Of a DNA stretch of 30,787 nt, positions 1 through 7,056 are shown piece after piece; the first letter of the stretch is position 1, and each line of letters opens with the position of its first letter. The notes under the pieces were generated by a model. It made no database searches and was not told the DNA's origin. It saw only the letters and a list, made by a program, of their open reading frames with translations. The translations under genes were made by a program, and so were the position numbers. The stretch is from Oribacterium sp. UBA3737 (lineage in GTDB: Bacteria > Bacillota_A > Clostridia > Lachnospirales > Lachnospiraceae): positions 1 to 30,787 of the forward strand of contig DFGZ01000200.1 of assembly GCA_002371295.1 (NCBI GenBank), in the 5' to 3' direction.

Positions 1-47
1 ACTCTGCCCTTCCATAGATGACCTGACAGATGTCGTACAATCTTACT

Positions 48-230
48 ATATTATGATATAAGTGTCATGGAGCACGAAAGGACGATTTATCGGCCTGAGA
101 GTGCGGAATGTGGGAGGGCGCTGATGATCCAGTGGATCATCGCTTAGCGCCGACCGAAGTGGAACGTAGACGCGAGGGCGCATAGCGCGAAGCGGTCCGA
201 TATCGACTTTTGACACTAACATCTTATTAT
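48..230. repeat. Inverted-repeat-bounded intergenic element (MITE-like)
   Basis: The segment is bounded by two inverted copies of the dispersed motif: the left end reads ATTATGATATAAGTGTCA and the right end, on the other strand, reads AATAAGATGTTAGTGTCA. The interior is GC-rich compared with the flanks and holds a strong hairpin (117-151). No convincing protein is encoded; the open frame across it is a by-product of the repeat. The layout resembles a miniature inverted-repeat element or a paired regulatory site. I see no clear target-site duplication, so mobility is only an inference. Confidence 0.45.
117..157 (+). repeat. Structured repeat, copy 1 (GGCGCT/AGCGCC hairpin)
   Basis: Outer stem GGCGCT (117-122) pairs with AGCGCC (146-151). 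Inside it GATGATCC (123-130) pairs with GGATCATC (134-141), followed by GCTT and then the tail GACCGA. A second copy with the same outer stem, GCTT and tail but a different inner stem lies at 316-355 bases past 30000. Because the inner stem differs in sequence but keeps its pairing, the structure appears to be what is conserved. The function is unknown; it resembles a REP-type palindrome. Confidence 0.55.
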
Positions 231-260
231 GTACGGAACATCGAAATACTGATATCTTGT

Positions 261-950
261 TCACGTCCTGTTCACTTCAAATATCCTGTCTGAAATTAAA
301 TGTATCACAAATGCTCCAATGCATACAGATGTAAGATAAATCAGTATTCCCATAGGCCTTCCTGTTATAGAATCGATATCTTTGAATACCATCTGAGAAC
401 TGTTATGGTATGGCGATATATAAAACATATCGCAATCACCATATTTATGAAATATGAGATTTATAAGCTCTGCTATGATGGAAAGAACCAAAAAAAGAGG
501 AAGGGTACTTACAAATCCGTAGACTCCTTTTAACGATAATCGCTTATATGAGATAAATGCAGATAACATCAGCATAAGCACATGCCATAAGAAGCCATGC
601 AACGTCAATGCCGGGAAGCCAGGATGTATGAGACCGTCATGCACAATGAGCGCCATAATACCGCCAAGAAATCCGAAATCCCGCAGGAAGGTAAGTATGA
701 CCGTTCTGAATCTATCCATATTTTTGCTCCTTCCCGGAGCTCCGTACAGAAGACAAAGGTATATGGGCATAGAGCAAAGCTGAAAGGGAAAATACCAGAT
801 TTCGTATCTTCCTCCGAACTCGACCTTCCATATCATAAGCTGCTTCCATATTTCCATCAGCAGGAACACAATTCCAAATATAACAATTATCCTGTCTTTA
901 TTATCTTTAATATCTTTCTTAACTTTATCATTTTCACATATTGAAAGCAT
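261..950 (-). CDS. YwaF/TMEM164-family integral membrane protein
   Basis: A 229-residue protein with about six hydrophobic segments and little soluble sequence, so an integral membrane protein. The stretch WYFPFQLCSMPIYLC and the following motif with conserved His residues (VHDGLIHPG, HGFLWH) match my memory of the YwaF (TIGR02206) family, and the length is normal for it. The molecular function of the bacterial family is not established. The chosen start has only a weak GGAG about 13 bases upstream. It lies 38 bases downstream of the azoreductase-like gene on the same strand with no clear terminator between, so the two may be co-transcribed. A copy of the dispersed AGTGTCA motif sits just past its stop codon. 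Confidence 0.7.
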   Translation of the reverse strand: MLSICENDKVKKDIKDNKDRIIVIFGIVFLLMEIWKQLMIWKVEFGGRYEIWYFPFQLCSMPIYLCLLYGAPGRSKNMDRFRTVILTFLRDFGFLGGIMALIVHDGLIHPGFPALTLHGFLWHVLMLMLSAFISYKRLSLKGVYGFVSTLPLFLVLSIIAELINLIFHKYGDCDMFYISPYHNSSQMVFKDIDSITGRPMGILIYLTSVCIGAFVIHLISDRIFEVNRT

Positions 951-988
951 AAATAATCATGAGCTCCGCTACTATCAGATAGTTTTTC

Positions 989-1540
989 TTAGTTGATACA
1001 ACTGATGGCTTTATCCATGATAGCATTAACATCAGCCCCATATATATCAAGTCCGGTTGCTTTTATAAGTTCCACATCCCCGATACCATAAAAATTCTGC
1101 GCAAGAGCTTTTACATATCCGAATCCAAACTCCTCAGGAACATAGTTTCCACCGGCAGTCATAACATAGTAAAGCTTCTCTGCCTTACAAAGCCCTTTGG
1201 GAATACCTTCCCGTGTATATTCAAATGTTATTCCGAGAACATTGATATGCTCTATGTACTGTTTCAGCATAGCCGGAAAAGATAAATCCCAGTATGGAGC
1301 CGCAATAACTATAGTATCCGCGGCACTAAACTGTCTTGCCATCGCAAATGAATAGTCATCAAATCTTTGCTCAGCGATCAGATTATCTCTGTTTTTGAGA
1401 AACGCTTCATCTGTCTTTGGAAAATTTATATCTTCCAGCTTGATCTCTTCGTAATCACCGGCAAGCTTTGACAGTACAGCCTCAGCAAGCTTTCTTGTTC
1501 TCGAATCACTACGCACACATGCATTTACAAATAGAACCAT
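989..1540 (-). CDS. NAD(P)H-dependent FMN oxidoreductase (azoreductase/flavodoxin-2 family)
   Basis: A 183-residue soluble protein with the flavodoxin-like fold of the AzoR/quinone oxidoreductase family: a first beta strand followed by a phosphate-binding loop (NACVRSDSRTRKLAE), the FMN-contacting segment APYWDLSFPAMLKQYIEHI at about residues 99-117, and a later TAGGNY loop. Such enzymes reduce quinones, azo dyes or nitroaromatics by two-electron transfer from NAD(P)H in the cytoplasm. The start is supported by GGAGG eight bases upstream. It is near a nitroreductase on the same strand, suggesting a small redox or detoxification cluster. The natural substrate cannot be read from sequence. Confidence 0.8.
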   Translation of the reverse strand: MVLFVNACVRSDSRTRKLAEAVLSKLAGDYEEIKLEDINFPKTDEAFLKNRDNLIAEQRFDDYSFAMARQFSAADTIVIAAPYWDLSFPAMLKQYIEHINVLGITFEYTREGIPKGLCKAEKLYYVMTAGGNYVPEEFGFGYVKALAQNFYGIGDVELIKATGLDIYGADVNAIMDKAISCIN

Positions 1541-1561
1541 CCCGAGTCCTCCATCATTTCA

Positions 1562-1669
1562 TCATCCAATATTCAGTTTTTCTTTCACCGCTCCTAGCAG
1601 AACCTGTGAGAAGTTTATCTCTGCATCCATCCAGTTTGATTTAGTCACCTGGGTATCAATAATGTCTTC
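1562..1669 (-). pseudogene. HicB-type antitoxin 3' remnant
   Basis: A 35-codon open stretch on the minus strand, bounded upstream by an in-frame stop, ends with INFSQVLLGAVKEKLNIG. This closely resembles the C-terminal ribbon-helix-helix tail typical of Firmicutes HicB-like antitoxins (the form NFSQVLQEALKEKL). There is no start codon with a ribosome binding site, no HicB N-terminal domain and no HicA partner nearby. I read it as the debris of a lost toxin-antitoxin locus. A chance resemblance is possible because the match is short. Confidence 0.5.
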
Positions 1670-1720
1670 TCAACTGTTCTAAGATTATATTCTTTATTAT
1701 ACTCCGAATTCTCATAAAAA

Positions 1721-1753
1721 GAGCCGACAGAGATTTTTAGTCTCCATCAGCTC
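1721..1753 (-). terminator. Rho-independent terminator after the nitroreductase
   Basis: On the minus strand an imperfect stem begins GAGC, ends GCTC, has an inner GAGA/TCTC pairing around an A-rich loop, and is followed by TTTTTATG. It lies downstream of the nitroreductase. The DNA from 1754 to 1884 holds nothing else clear: a GCATG/CATGC dyad at about 1783-1807, and a short coding-like stretch at 1811-1879 with an internal stop that I could not identify. Confidence 0.6.
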
Positions 1754-1884
1754 CCGGACCGTATTATCTATATGGATTTACGCATGGTGATATCTATATA
1801 CTCATGCTAATCAGATTTCCGTTAGTTCGTCAACTGTAGCCTTCTAAGCATATTCCTTTACATAATCAGGCAGCCATACAATTA

Positions 1885-2397
1885 TCAAATATAGCTGACT
1901 GTTTCTGTCAGTTCTTTTCTGCTGCCATGATTTGCAAGAGGGCCTGCTCCTTCTGCTGCATAACCGATATCAAGAAGCATCAGGATTTCCTCATTCTCAG
2001 GAAGCCCCAGATCCTCTGCAAGCTTATCAGGATCAAAGAAATTGACCCAGCAACTGTCTACACCGGCATCAGCTGCCGCCAGTATAAGATGTGTAGCCAC
2101 TATAGATGCATCCTCAACTCCTGAATCTCTCTTGTCACCGGGATATGTAAAGACGTTGTTCTTGTCAAATGCCACAACAAGGACAGTCTGTGCACCATAA
2201 CGACACGGAGTCGCCTTGTCGATCTTTGCAAGGTTCTCCTCAGACTCTACAACATAAATATGCTGTTCCTGAAGATTCTTCGCAGTAGGCGCAAGTCGTC
2301 CTGCTTCAAGGATCTCATCAAGCTTTTCTCTTTCAACTTTTCTGTCACTGTACTTCTTACATGAATAACGATTCTTTACCACTTCTTTAAATTCCAT
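1885..2397 (-). CDS. Small nitroreductase-family protein
   Basis: A 170-residue protein of the FMN-dependent nitroreductase superfamily. The N-terminus carries the family signature (VVKNRYSCKKYSDRKV), where Arg and Ser contact the FMN phosphate, followed by LDEILEAGRLAPTAKNLQ. The C-terminal half has DSCWVNFFDPDKLAEDLGLPE and a short glycine-rich end. These proteins usually work as cytoplasmic homodimers reducing nitro compounds, quinones or flavins with NAD(P)H. The length is at the short end of the family. AAAGGAAGTG upstream supports the start. Its true substrate is unknown. A copy of the dispersed AGTGTCA motif lies about 125 bases upstream. Confidence 0.85.
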   Translation of the reverse strand: MEFKEVVKNRYSCKKYSDRKVEREKLDEILEAGRLAPTAKNLQEQHIYVVESEENLAKIDKATPCRYGAQTVLVVAFDKNNVFTYPGDKRDSGVEDASIVATHLILAAADAGVDSCWVNFFDPDKLAEDLGLPENEEILMLLDIGYAAEGAGPLANHGSRKELTETVSYI

Positions 2398-2497
2398 AGC
2401 GACACTTCCTTTCTGAGAAAACAGATTTATTACATTATGCTATTTATTTTAATTGTTCACAACGCAAAAATAAAGTCCGGAAAGCAGGCAATCAGGC

Positions 2498-2550
2498 AAT
2501 TCACTACTATTTATACAGTTCCGTGAGTGTCAAAAGTATTTTCCACTCAC
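2498..2550 (+). repeat. Dispersed AGTGTCA motif with GTGAGTG/CACTCAC dyad
   Basis: GTGAGTG at 2523-2529 continues into TCAAAAGTA and then finds a perfect inverted partner CACTCAC at 2544-2550. The same core and the same dyad occur at 11596-11623. There is no T-run on either side, so it is not an ordinary terminator. It lies between the zinc-ribbon gene and the nitroreductase, both on the minus strand. Confidence 0.5.
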
Positions 2551-2574
2551 TTATGGCTAAAAACTCATCAGGCC

Positions 2575-3867
2575 TTAGCTTGTGGGAGCGTCAGCTTCGG
2601 CTTCCTTCGCGAGATCACTCACATCCATGAATCCGGTTGAAAAATCATACAGATGAGTTTTCTTATCCACAAAAGAAATGGCTATCTCGGCTTTCTTTTC
2701 TAACATCTCCGAAAGCTCTACATCATAGGAGCGAATCCGGTCGGTTTCATAGATACAGCCGGCAGGAAGCATTCCATCATGTATATTTTCAATCCCGACA
2801 GGGCTTCCATCGAGCCTAAGCTCAAGGTTATTCAGAGCATATTCTCTGTCTGAATTATTTACTATAAACAGTTTATATCCATAAAAATATTTATCGTCAT
2901 CGAAGGACGCGTAGATATCGATGTCATTGGCAGAATATATCTTCTTTTTGTCAGAAAAATCCGGCGTGTCCTTTTTCTCCGCAGTTGTATGAAGATACAC
3001 CGGTTCTTTAAGGCGGCCTGTGTATGTGTAGTCAATGGCGCTCACCTCTATATAATCGAAAATCATCTCCGAAACTTCATCCTCCGGCTCGGGATAAAGC
3101 TTCTCATAAAAGGTGACATCAGCTCTCTTCCTGAAGGAATCATAGGTATAGATGTAGCTTCGCTGATTGATGACTCCATTTATACCGCTCAGCTTCATGG
3201 CGATGGTAATGTTTTTCCCGAGGCCGTTCTCAACATGGAATCCAACCTTTGTATTTCGGCTCTCTTCATCATAGGTCTGACTTTCCGGACCGTCCTCAAC
3301 ATATATTCCTGTAACGGATATCTTTACACCGTCCTTATCGTAGATGACCCCGTCGCCCTCTATCTGATAATCAGCTGCCACGTAATGATGATTGTTCCCG
3401 TTAACATCTTCATTTCTCTGATAACGATGATAGTCATAAAGATAGTAACCGAAGGCTGCAAGAGCCATCATGAATAAAAGGATTCCGGAAATCACTGCCA
3501 TTTCCACCTTTATCCTTCTCATGATCTGTTCAGTTTCGACTTTAGCTTTTTTCTCCCGCTTTGCGATGACTGCTGCTGTGCCTTCCTCTATGAAGGAATC
3601 CTTTACTTCATGTCTCTCTGTCCACTCCGGATTGTCATCATAGGGGCCGCCGCATTGCTGACATATCTTGTAGAGACTTGTATCGATGGCAGCACCGCAG
3701 TACCGGCAGGTGATCACAGGATCCTTGTATTTTATCTTTCTGGCCTGCTCCTCTGCAGCTCTTGTCACCTCTTCTTCGCTGAAAGCATTGGCCTTGATTT
3801 TGTTGTAGCGAAATATCTCTGCGATAAGAATGATGATGAGTATTATGAAAATCGCGATAATTATCAT
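2575..3867 (-). CDS. Two-helix membrane protein with N-terminal zinc ribbon, function unknown
   Basis: A 430-residue protein. Residues 3-18 form a very hydrophobic N-terminal helix. A four-cysteine zinc ribbon follows (Cys54, Cys57, Cys69, Cys72, in CRYCGAAI and CQQCGGPY), then a charged region, a second membrane helix at about 123-145, and a roughly 280-residue domain rich in beta-strand pattern and acidic residues. With two helices, both the N-terminus tip and the large C-terminal domain would lie outside and the ribbon inside, though the topology is an inference. The C-terminal part suggests a tandem immunoglobulin-like or DUF-type extracellular module, but I do not recognise a named family. 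It looks monocistronic. Confidence 0.75.
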   Translation of the reverse strand: MIIIAIFIILIIILIAEIFRYNKIKANAFSEEEVTRAAEEQARKIKYKDPVITCRYCGAAIDTSLYKICQQCGGPYDDNPEWTERHEVKDSFIEEGTAAVIAKREKKAKVETEQIMRRIKVEMAVISGILLFMMALAAFGYYLYDYHRYQRNEDVNGNNHHYVAADYQIEGDGVIYDKDGVKISVTGIYVEDGPESQTYDEESRNTKVGFHVENGLGKNITIAMKLSGINGVINQRSYIYTYDSFRKRADVTFYEKLYPEPEDEVSEMIFDYIEVSAIDYTYTGRLKEPVYLHTTAEKKDTPDFSDKKKIYSANDIDIYASFDDDKYFYGYKLFIVNNSDREYALNNLELRLDGSPVGIENIHDGMLPAGCIYETDRIRSYDVELSEMLEKKAEIAISFVDKKTHLYDFSTGFMDVSDLAKEAEADAPTS

Positions 3868-3976
3868 CTGGAAAAACCTTCCTGACCCTATACGTATTTC
3901 CGTGTTTCGGTCAGACTGTATTGTACTGTTTTAGCTTTTCTTTTGCAAATGATGAATCGTTTTTATCACATCGTGG

Positions 3977-4002
3977 TGTAAGTGTCAAAAAACCAGCTTA
4001 CA
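3977..4002 (+). repeat. Dispersed AGTGTCA motif with TGTAAG/CTTACA dyad
   Basis: TGTAAG (3977-3982) begins the core TGTAAGTGTCAAAA and is matched by CTTACA (3997-4002). The stem sequence differs from those at 2523 and 11596, but the architecture is the same: core, A-rich loop, inverted partner. On the minus strand the core contains the hexamer TTGACA, so a role as a -35 element for the zinc-ribbon gene (about 110 bases downstream) is possible. Confidence 0.45.
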
Positions 4003-4031
4003 GGGAAACCAGGCACCGTTGGCGCCTGGTT
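3987..4031 (-). terminator. Terminator of the K+ operon, overlapping the kdpE-like stop
   Basis: On the minus strand AACCAGGCGCC pairs with GGTGCCTGGTT around a four-base loop and starts within the stop codon of the response regulator. A further CTGGTT followed by TTTT lies just beyond, giving an alternative pairing with the first AACCAG that would place a run of six T directly after the stem. Confidence 0.6.
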
Positions 4032-4737
4032 AAGTTTCACTATACCTTATCATATTGTAGCCTATGCCCATGTGGGTCTCTATCTGAGGATGCTCCGTCT
4101 CCGCATCCCCCAGCTTTTTCCTGAGTGTCGCTATGTGAACTCTGAGGGATACCTTATCAGAGCTCAGGTCTCCGCCCCAGATATGGTCAGTCATGTAGTT
4201 GTAGGTCAGTACACGGCCCACGTTTTCAGACAGAAGTTTCAGTATCTTGTATTCGGTAGGCGTCAGATGTACCACTTCATCCCTGATCCGGACCTCGGCC
4301 TTCAGAAGATCTATGCACATATCCCCGTTTGTAAAAATGGGAGATTCCTGTTCATTACGATTGAGATATGACAAGCGTCTCTGGGTTGTATGAAGTCTGG
4401 CAATCAGCTCTTCGGTGGAAAATGGCTTTGTCAGATAGTCATCTGCTCCCAGATCCAGAGCCTGAACCTTGGACGAGTCTTCACTTCTTGCGCTGATCAC
4501 GATGATGGGCATGGTGGACCACTCTCTGACGCTCCGAATGATTTCATTACCATCCATATCAGGGAGTCCCAGGTCCAGAAGCATGACATCAGGGTGAAGC
4601 ATGATACATTTCCCCAGCGCCTCCTCCCCGGTTGCCGCCGTCTCGTATCTGTAGCCGTTTATTTTTAATGTTGTGGATATGAGGTTTCTGATCGAGTTGT
4701 CATCCTCCACCACGAGAATCTGTATATTTTCCGTCAT
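4030..4737 (-). CDS. kdpE: KdpE-like OmpR-family response regulator
   Basis: A 235-residue two-domain regulator. The receiver domain (1-120) has the acidic pair Glu11-Asp12-Asp13, the phospho-acceptor Asp55 in LLDLGLPD, the Ser/Thr switch in VISARSE, and Lys104 in YLTKPFS. A winged-helix DNA-binding domain (about 135-232) follows, with the usual LTPTEYKILKLL start. GADDYLTKPFS and the partner kinase make KdpE the best match. I chose the ATG at 4737 rather than the one 36 bases upstream, because GAAGGAT lies just before it and the receiver fold starts there. It is the last gene of the K+ operon and should respond to the kinase encoded upstream, here probably controlling Ktr uptake, as no KdpFABC is in the window. 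Confidence 0.85.
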   Translation of the reverse strand: MTENIQILVVEDDNSIRNLISTTLKINGYRYETAATGEEALGKCIMLHPDVMLLDLGLPDMDGNEIIRSVREWSTMPIIVISARSEDSSKVQALDLGADDYLTKPFSTEELIARLHTTQRRLSYLNRNEQESPIFTNGDMCIDLLKAEVRIRDEVVHLTPTEYKILKLLSENVGRVLTYNYMTDHIWGGDLSSDKVSLRVHIATLRKKLGDAETEHPQIETHMGIGYNMIRYSET

Positions 4738-4763
4738 ATAAAATCCTTCATAAATCGTATTTG

Positions 4764-4877
4764 GGGCTGACACCTTTCCTGATCAGCCCTTAACATCCAT
4801 TCAGCCCGGGATGTACTCTAAGGGAGTCCATTTCTGTTTCCACTCAAGTCTGGATCAGTATCCATTCAGCCCGGGAT
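4764..4877 (-). repeat. Direct repeats and hairpin in the kdpD-kdpE spacer
   Basis: An identical 18-base direct repeat, ATCCATTCAGCCCGGGAT, occurs at 4796-4813 and 4860-4877 (64 bases apart). A third TCAGCCC at 4783-4789 pairs with GGGCTGA at 4764-4770 to form a hairpin near the kdpE-like start. The roughly 206-base spacer between the two genes is unusually long for a two-component pair and carries no reading frame of interest. A regulatory or processing role is an inference. Confidence 0.55.
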
Positions 4878-4943
4878 ATTCTCTGATCACAAATGTGAAA
4901 AACTCATGGAAACGCCGATTAAACCGGCTATTCCATCAGTGGA

Positions 4944-6884
4944 CTATATTTCTATGATCTTCAGTCTGAAGCAGAAGCCTGCGCCGTGAGGCTCCACTCT
5001 GTATGCTGTGATGGTGCCGCCATGGGCTTCAATAATGGATTTTGAAAGGCTGAGTCCCAGACCCAGACTTCTTCCCGCATCCACAACCCGATTATGGCCG
5101 GTGTAAAATGGATCAAAAATATGAGACATAACATTAAGAGCTATCCCGGGTCCGTTATCCTCTATCCGTACGACCACATACTCTCCATCCCTTTCATCGG
5201 AGACAACTATGGTTGATCCTGTCTGTGAGTATTTGATGGCATTATTTACAATATTTACCACCACCTGCATGATGAGTCTGGTGTCCATCTCCGCCATGAG
5301 GAACTCATGATCAAAGTTCTTTATGATCCTGTGCTCACTCACGTGTCTGTCCACGTGCTTCAGAGCCTCCTCCAGCACGTCCTCCACCACCTCCTGAGTT
5401 TTCATCAGCTTCACACCCTCATTAAGTTTACTGATGGACAAAAGATTTTCAACCATATTTATCAGCCACATGGAATCATCGTAAATATCCATGTAGATCC
5501 TGTGACGTTCATCCCCTGAAAGTTCACTCTCACTGTTCATAAGGGTGTAGGCATCTCCGGATATGGAGGTAAGCGGGGTCCGGATGTCATGGGAGATAGA
5601 TCTCAGAAGATTTGCCCTGAAACGCTCACTTTCCGCAAGTATCATCGCCTTTTCACGCTCTATGGCGATCCTGCGGTTTTCCATACGGATACTGCATTCT
5701 CCTATGATGGACAGAAGTATGGTCTGCTCCACCTCTGTAAATTCTCTTTCATCCATATCTATGGCTATGACACCGTAAACCGCCGCTCCCGTCATCATGG
5801 CAAGAAACTGAAAGGAGGAATCGGAAAAACGGCCGGTGAATGCCCCGGCCTTTGTCCTGTTTTTGTATACCCATTCAGCAATTTCCACGTCACTGTCTGC
5901 CATGACAGAGGACTCGGTTTTATTCTTAACATGGTGGTATACCGGTGGCTTCAGCCTGTTATCCTCGATGGAAAAGAGGACAATGTCCCTTCCTAAAAGC
6001 TGTATGAGCTGATTCACCGTGATGGAAAAGAACTCATCCTCTGTTTCCGCCTTTTCCAGAAGCTTTGTGGCATTCAGGAGAACTCTGGCCTGGTAAGCAT
6101 TGTCCGTAGCATTTTTCATGCTTTCCTTGAGCTGGGCGGAAACGGTTCCTGTCAGCACAGCTGCAAAGATACTCACCACATAGGTCATCATGTAGGAGGG
6201 GTCATATACCCTCAGGGTGAACCTGGGCTCGATGAACAGGAAGTTGAAAAGCAGTATGTACATGACCGCCGCCATAACGCCGAATCTTTTCTCAGAAGTC
6301 AGTATGGAGGTTACCAGTACCGCCATGATGTACACCGTGATGATGTTGGCATTGCTGAAGCTGGAATGATAAAAAAGGAAGGATACCAGAGTAGCCGCTG
6401 ACATTATGAAAAGTAGCTTCAATGTGTCGGAAACTATATATCTCTGTTTTCTGCCTTGATCCCTGATACCGGAGGGTCTCAGCTCACTCCTCTCATCCGG
6501 TATGATGTGAATGTCTATGTCGGGAAGCAGCTTCGTCAGCTTTTTGGAAACCGTCTGCCTCCTGTCCTGACCGCTCATACCTATATAAAGATCGGTGATG
6601 TCATGGGCACCGGCATACTCGGCTATGGCCATGATCACATCATCTCCGTATATCTCCTTGAAGACAGCTCCCAGGGATTCTGAAAGCTCTATGTTCTCCT
6701 TGAGAGCAGTGCTGACCGCCCCTTCCCTGGTTCTTACGTAGAGTGCAGTCAGACTGCTGCCGGTAAGAGTAGCGTTACGGGCTGCGATCCTTATGACTCT
6801 CGGATTACTTGGCGAACCGGAAATGCATACCAAAATATTTGATTTTTTCGATAAGCTGCTTTGCTTTATTGTATCCTCTTCCAT
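4944..6884 (-). CDS. KdpD-like sensor histidine kinase lacking the N-terminal KdpD domain
   Basis: A 646-residue membrane kinase. Residues 17-128 form a UspA-like domain; about 155-250 hold the clustered membrane helices of the KdpD transmembrane region (DUF4118); 270-395 resemble a GAF domain; His432 in SISHDIRTPL is the phosphorylation site of the HisKA domain; the ATPase domain has NIVNNAIKYS, DNGPGIA and GLGLSLSKSI. Classical KdpD is near 900 residues; the roughly 210-residue N-terminal KdpD domain is absent. Its start overlaps the preceding small gene by 80 bases, implying coupling. With the KdpE-like regulator next to it and trkH/trkA upstream, it probably senses K+ limitation or turgor. 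The 2-kb frame is intact, so the short form looks like a real variant, not decay. Confidence 0.85.
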   Translation of the reverse strand: MEEDTIKQSSLSKKSNILVCISGSPSNPRVIRIAARNATLTGSSLTALYVRTREGAVSTALKENIELSESLGAVFKEIYGDDVIMAIAEYAGAHDITDLYIGMSGQDRRQTVSKKLTKLLPDIDIHIIPDERSELRPSGIRDQGRKQRYIVSDTLKLLFIMSAATLVSFLFYHSSFSNANIITVYIMAVLVTSILTSEKRFGVMAAVMYILLFNFLFIEPRFTLRVYDPSYMMTYVVSIFAAVLTGTVSAQLKESMKNATDNAYQARVLLNATKLLEKAETEDEFFSITVNQLIQLLGRDIVLFSIEDNRLKPPVYHHVKNKTESSVMADSDVEIAEWVYKNRTKAGAFTGRFSDSSFQFLAMMTGAAVYGVIAIDMDEREFTEVEQTILLSIIGECSIRMENRRIAIEREKAMILAESERFRANLLRSISHDIRTPLTSISGDAYTLMNSESELSGDERHRIYMDIYDDSMWLINMVENLLSISKLNEGVKLMKTQEVVEDVLEEALKHVDRHVSEHRIIKNFDHEFLMAEMDTRLIMQVVVNIVNNAIKYSQTGSTIVVSDERDGEYVVVRIEDNGPGIALNVMSHIFDPFYTGHNRVVDAGRSLGLGLSLSKSIIEAHGGTITAYRVEPHGAGFCFRLKIIEI

Positions 6885-7041
6885 GACTGTAATTGGTTTC
6901 TTCTGCTGAGTCCGGCGCTTCTGAAACCTCAGATGCCTGATCTTCTATGATACCGAACTCTTTTTCTATCTGACGGGTTATTATCCTATATAGTACAGCA
7001 TTAAGGAGTATAAATCCAAAAAATAAATACCAATCATTCAT
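6805..7041 (-). CDS. Small single-helix membrane protein of the K+ operon
   Basis: A 78-residue protein with one hydrophobic segment at about residues 5-21 followed by an acidic stretch (EKEFGIIEDQASEVSE) and a basic C-terminus. A strong AAGGAGG lies before the ATG, and the gene begins 15 bases after trkA and ends 80 bases inside the kinase gene, so it is probably translated. I do not recognise the family; it is not obviously KdpF, which is about 30 residues. It may be an accessory or regulatory subunit of the transporter or the kinase, an idea that rests on position only. Confidence 0.6.
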   Translation of the reverse strand: MNDWYLFFGFILLNAVLYRIITRQIEKEFGIIEDQASEVSEAPDSAEETNYSHGRGYNKAKQLIEKIKYFGMHFRFAK

Positions 7042-7056
7042 ATCTTCCTCCTTTGC

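Noticed and set aside
2..61. Open stretch at the left edge that could be the tail of a plus-strand gene (ending YYIMI)
   Set aside because: Only 19 codons, and its stop is supplied by the dispersed repeat; too little to call.
46..264. 72-residue minus-strand frame across the left-edge element
   Set aside because: It covers the palindromic repeat, has no ribosome binding site and no plausible protein features.
2989..3477. 162-residue plus-strand frame opposite the zinc-ribbon gene
   Set aside because: Shadow of a well-supported minus-strand gene; no ribosome site and atypical composition.
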